From an uncultured Phycisphaerales bacterium (lineage in GTDB: Bacteria; Planctomycetota; Phycisphaerae; WQYP01), in NCBI GenBank assembly GCA_937901265.1, contig CALCHA010000222.1, forward strand, positions 1 through 8,243: a stretch of DNA of 8,243 nt, read 5' to 3'. This document shows positions 6,517-8,243 of this stretch, piece by piece. The notes beneath the pieces were generated by a model. That model was not told the origin of the DNA. It made no database searches and saw only the letters and a list, made by a program, of their open reading frames with translations. Every line of letters starts with the position of its first letter. Position 1 is the stretch's first letter. Position numbers and translations under genes: made by a program.

Positions 6517-7434
6517 GTGGATTATCATTCACCTATGAGTGAGCATAAAACGCCGGCGGTGGTGACCCTTCTTCAACGTCTGCGGGAGCTGCATCCCCAG
6601 GCCAAACAAACGACGCTGCGCGAAATGGTGGCGGGCAAACGCGTGCTGGTCAATGGCCGCCCCGCGCTGTCGCTGAAGATGGTCATCGGAAAGAAGGACC
6701 GGTTGGAGGTCGGGGACCGCGAGGTGGCCACCTCACGCAAAATCACTTTCACCCACGGGCTCAAACTGGTGCACATGGATTCCGATGTCGTGCTCGTCGA
6801 CAAACCCTCCGGGATGCTCTCCGCCACCGACGCCCAGGAAAAGCGGCCGACGGTGCTCAAGGTGCTGACGGCCTATTTTCAGAAGCAGAACCAGAAGAAC
6901 CAGATCCACCTGGTGCATCGCCTCGACAGGGACGCTTCGGGGCTGCTGCTGTTTGCCCGCAACTGGGGGGCGTTTCGCCTGCTCAAGGAACAGTTTTTCG
7001 AACACACCATCACCCGCCGCTATGAAATGATCGTCAAGGGCGTGCCCAGGAAAAAAAGTGGCCGGCTGGAACATCTGCTGGTCGAAGACCCGCTGACCGG
7101 CGTGGTGAGCGTGACCAAGGACAGCAAAAAGGGCAAGCTGGCGATCCTGGACTACGAGGTGCTTCAGGAGGCACCGAAGATTGGGCCTGCGGGCGTGGCG
7201 CATGTGCGTTGCACACTGTTCACGGGTCGGAAGCATCAGATTCGGCTGCAGATGCTGGCGATGGGGCACCCGGTGCTGGGGGATCCGGCCTACGGGCTGG
7301 GGACGAAGGGGCCGGAGTTTTCGCGGTTGGCGCTGCATGCGGCGCATCTCACCTTCAAGCACCCGGGCAGCGGCAAGCGCGTGGCTTACGACTCGCCGAT
7401 GCCGGGGAGCTTCTCGCATTTGCTTCGCGGATGA
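6517..7434 (+). CDS. RluA-family pseudouridine synthase with S4-like N-terminus
   Basis: A 305-residue protein. Residues about 16-72 look like an S4 RNA-binding domain (TLREMVAGKRVLVNGRPA, then KKDRLEVGD). The catalytic domain begins near 82 with LVHMDSDVVLVDKPSGMLS. HRLDRDASGLLLFA (134-147) is the RluA signature, and D137 is the expected nucleophile. GRKHQIRLQMLAMGHPVLGDPAYG follows near 242-265, with RLALHAAHLTF near 272-282. The enzyme should convert particular uridines in rRNA or tRNA to pseudouridine in the cytoplasm; the exact site (RluA, RluC or RluD type) cannot be told. The GTG start is set by a strong Shine-Dalgarno. The stop is only 6 bases before the candidate retron RNA, so the retron promoter would lie in this gene's 3' end, or the two could share a transcript. 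Confidence 0.93.
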   Translation: MDYHSPMSEHKTPAVVTLLQRLRELHPQAKQTTLREMVAGKRVLVNGRPALSLKMVIGKKDRLEVGDREVATSRKITFTHGLKLVHMDSDVVLVDKPSGMLSATDAQEKRPTVLKVLTAYFQKQNQKNQIHLVHRLDRDASGLLLFARNWGAFRLLKEQFFEHTITRRYEMIVKGVPRKKSGRLEHLLVEDPLTGVVSVTKDSKKGKLAILDYEVLQEAPKIGPAGVAHVRCTLFTGRKHQIRLQMLAMGHPVLGDPAYGLGTKGPEFSRLALHAAHLTFKHPGSGKRVAYDSPMPGSFSHLLRG

Positions 7435-7440
7435 GAATTT

Positions 7441-7449
7441 CCTTGCGTC
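7441..7449 (+). repeat. a1 arm of the retron inverted repeat
   Basis: CCTTGCGTC, exactly complementary to 7575-7583, 125 bases apart. In retrons the a1/a2 helix brings the branching guanosine next to the start of the reverse-transcribed template. Confidence 0.6.
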
Positions 7450-7509
7450 GGCACCGGGGCGGGGCGATGATTCGCCGGTCGCCTTGGCGGAGTCCAAATG
7501 CAGGACTCA

Positions 7510-7528
7510 GGCTGATGTTTCGTCAGCC
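7510..7528 (+). other. msr hairpin with TTT loop
   Basis: GGCTGATG-TTT-CGTCAGCC forms 8 base pairs (one G-U) closed by a three-base loop. Short stems with U-rich loops in the msr are recognised by the cognate reverse transcriptase in known retrons. Its left end (GGC) could instead pair with 7481-7483 to extend the preceding hairpin. Confidence 0.5.
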
Positions 7529-7558
7529 GGAACACACAAGTTGCATTGAGAATCAGTG

Positions 7559-7577
7559 GTCAGATTCGCAATCTGAC
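7559..7577 (+). other. candidate msd hairpin
   Basis: GTCAGATT-CGC-AATCTGAC is a perfect 8-bp stem with a 3-base loop. Its right arm shares GAC (7575-7577) with the a2 repeat, so the two structures compete. Either a2 is effectively GCAAGG (7578-7583), or the hairpin opens when a1 and a2 pair. Confidence 0.45.
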
Positions 7578-7583
7578 GCAAGG
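7575..7583 (+). repeat. a2 arm of the retron inverted repeat
   Basis: GACGCAAGG, the exact reverse complement of 7441-7449, at the 3' end of the candidate msd. Confidence 0.6.
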
Positions 7584-7588
7584 CGCGA

Positions 7589-7616
7589 GGCGCGGTTCTG
7601 CCGCGTCTTTTTCTTT
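7589..7616 (+). terminator. intrinsic terminator-like hairpin between retron RNA and reverse transcriptase
   Basis: GGCGCGG (7589-7595), loop TTCTG, CCGCGTC (7601-7607): 7 pairs including one G-U, followed by TTTTTCTTT (7608-7616). The position just after a2 and 20 bases before the reverse transcriptase start suggests it sets the 3' end of the non-coding RNA and limits read-through into the gene. Function not proven. Confidence 0.5.
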
Positions 7617-7622
7617 GGCCTC

Positions 7623-7628
7623 AAGGGG
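7623..7628 (+). promoter_or_regulatory. Shine-Dalgarno of the reverse transcriptase gene
   Basis: AAGGGG seven bases ahead of ATG 7636. It decides the start there. The frame is open back to a TTG at 7546, but that part runs through the msd and the terminator-like hairpin. Confidence 0.65.
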
Positions 7629-7635
7629 TGTCGGC

Positions 7636-8190
7636 ATGGGGTGGTTCAGCAAGCTTTTCGGCGGCGCGGCGGCGGACCCGCCGCAGGGCACCCGGGGCCT
7701 GCAAGAGCTGGCCAGGCGCGTGGGTATCGCCGCGGAGGAACTGGGGGCGGTGGTCCCGGCATATCGCGAGGTGCGGCTGCCCAAGCGTTCCGGCGGCGAG
7801 CGGGTGTTGCATGTCCCCTCGGAGGGGTTGAAGGCGGTGCAGCGAAAATTGTTGCGCCGCGTGCTTGGCAGGCTGGACCCGCACGAGGCGGTGCACGGGT
7901 TTCGCAAGGGGCGGTCCATCGTCAGCAATGGAAAACCGCACGTGGGCAAGGCGGTGGTGTTGCGGATGGACATCCGCGATTTCTTCCCCACGACGACGGC
8001 GGAGCGGATCCTGGCTTACTTCCTGGGCATCGGGTGGGATGGTGCCGCGGCGGGGCTGCTGGCGCGGCTGACGACCCATCAGGGGGGCCTGCCGCAGGGG
8101 GCGCCCACGAGCCCGCACCTGTCGAACCTCGTGAACGTGCCGCTGGATGCGCGGCTGCAGGCGACGTCCCTGCGGTTCGGCGCCACTTAG
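7636..8190 (+). CDS. retron-type reverse transcriptase, truncated before the YADD motif
   Basis: The 184 residues seen are the N-terminal half of a retron-type reverse transcriptase; complete ones are usually 300-400 or more. In order: PAYREVRLPKRSGGERVLHVPS (41-62, RT0/RT1 region), EAVHGFRKGRSIVSNGKPHVGK (84-105; retron-like N-x-x-x-H, with NGKPH where NAxxH is usual), VVLRMDIRDFFPT (107-119; D112 is the first catalytic aspartate), and GGLPQGAPTSPHLSNLV (150-166, RT4). After LDARLQATSLRFGAT a TAG at 8188-8190 falls exactly where the Tyr-x-Arg-Tyr-Ala-Asp-Asp block should follow. The other two catalytic aspartates and the thumb are therefore missing. The fragment should be inactive alone. Together with the RNA upstream it would make msDNA; in known retrons this works with an effector in phage defence. 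No effector is visible in the window. Confidence 0.9.
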   Translation: MGWFSKLFGGAAADPPQGTRGLQELARRVGIAAEELGAVVPAYREVRLPKRSGGERVLHVPSEGLKAVQRKLLRRVLGRLDPHEAVHGFRKGRSIVSNGKPHVGKAVVLRMDIRDFFPTTTAERILAYFLGIGWDGAAAGLLARLTTHQGGLPQGAPTSPHLSNLVNVPLDARLQATSLRFGAT

Positions 8191-8243
8191 CACTGACCAA
8201 CCAATAAGTGTTATAAATTGTAGGGTTTCTCGGTCGTAGTCGA
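8190..8243. mobile_element. possible end of an inserted element (or assembly junction) disrupting the reverse transcriptase
   Basis: From about 8190 the sequence changes abruptly from very GC-rich to AT-richer (for example TTATAAATTGTAG) and has stops in the reverse transcriptase frame. CACTTA (8184-8189) and TAAGTG (8205-8210) form a perfect 6-base inverted repeat across the junction. The last native bases, ...ACT TA, fit the expected Thr-Tyr codons, which would suit insertion at a TA dinucleotide. No transposase frame can be judged from 54 bases, and no family can be named. Confidence 0.35.

Larger units (their letters stand above)
7441..7583 (+). ncRNA. candidate retron msr-msd non-coding RNA
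   Basis: A 143-base segment just upstream of a retron-type reverse transcriptase, with the architecture known for retrons. It is bounded by a perfect inverted repeat (CCTTGCGTC at 7441-7449, GACGCAAGG at 7575-7583). The repeat extends by a G-U and a G-C pair inward. Inside are hairpins at 7463-7476 (GGCGA/TCGCC), 7490-7508 (GAGTCC/GGACTC, 7-base loop) and 7510-7528 (8 bp, TTT loop). A linker with TTGCATTGAGAATC comes next, then an 8-bp hairpin at 7559-7577. From memory, the TGTTTCG-type hairpin, the TGCATTGA linker and the TCTGACG-AAGG end resemble the Ec86 retron RNA. The branching guanosine would be near 7450-7451, or 7445 if aligned to Ec86. Exact RNA ends and the msr/msd border are inferred. 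No convincing promoter is seen. It ends 52 bases before the reverse transcriptase start. Confidence 0.62.

Noticed and set aside
6733..7497. 254-codon minus-strand open frame
   Set aside because: Antisense of the pseudouridine synthase, whose catalytic motifs are clear on the plus strand.
7546..7635. N-terminal extension of the reverse transcriptase from TTG 7546
   Set aside because: It would translate the msd and a terminator-like hairpin. ATG 7636 has a strong Shine-Dalgarno, and MGWFSKLFGG is a plausible start.
7209..8207. 332-codon plus-strand open frame across the synthase end and the reverse transcriptase
   Set aside because: It is out of frame with both well-supported genes and crosses the retron RNA and the terminator-like hairpin.
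1..8243. CRISPR array or tandem direct repeats
   Set aside because: No regularly spaced direct repeats were seen by eye anywhere in the window.

Overview
The window is GC-rich, densely packed bacterial chromosome. A GH106-type glycoside hydrolase lipoprotein, a YajQ-family protein, an AF2212-like/PIN toxin-antitoxin pair and a retron-type reverse transcriptase occur together, and protein style and codon use are uniform. This fits a free-living Gram-negative bacterium, perhaps of the Planctomycetota/Verrucomicrobiota type. That placement is inference from gene content only and is not firm.

Left part (1-3293): a possible tail of an upstream gene is followed by a DoxX-like four-helix membrane protein (112-528, +). 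It meets, tail to tail with a 73-base overlap, a 945-residue secreted lipoprotein of the GH106 alpha-L-rhamnosidase type (456-3293, -). A 181-base divergent intergenic region follows.

Middle part (3475-5633, +): five tightly spaced genes look like one transcription unit. They are a 70-residue single-pass membrane protein, a YajQ-family protein, an antitoxin, a VapC-like PIN toxin whose GTG start overlaps the antitoxin stop, and a compact DNA-methylase-fold enzyme with DPPY starting 4 bases after the toxin stop. Facing them is an unrecognised minus-strand gene (about 5788-6402). Its frame continues past its TGA into a Cys-rich stretch.

Right part (6517-8243): an RluA-family pseudouridine synthase with an S4-like N-terminus is followed at once by what I read as a retron. 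A candidate msr-msd non-coding RNA (7441-7583) is bounded by a perfect 9-base inverted repeat (a1/a2) and holds several good hairpins. A terminator-like hairpin follows, then a strong Shine-Dalgarno and a retron-type reverse transcriptase from 7636. The reverse transcriptase reads normally through its LPQGAPTSP motif. It then stops at 8190, just where the YADD catalytic motif should come, at a sharp change to AT-richer sequence with a small inverted repeat. The simplest reading is that a mobile element, or an assembly edge, interrupts the retron here. The rest of the enzyme and any effector gene would lie beyond the window.

The retron is the main item of interest: a non-coding RNA gene with an unusually short candidate msd, next to a core-gene neighbour and apparently disrupted.
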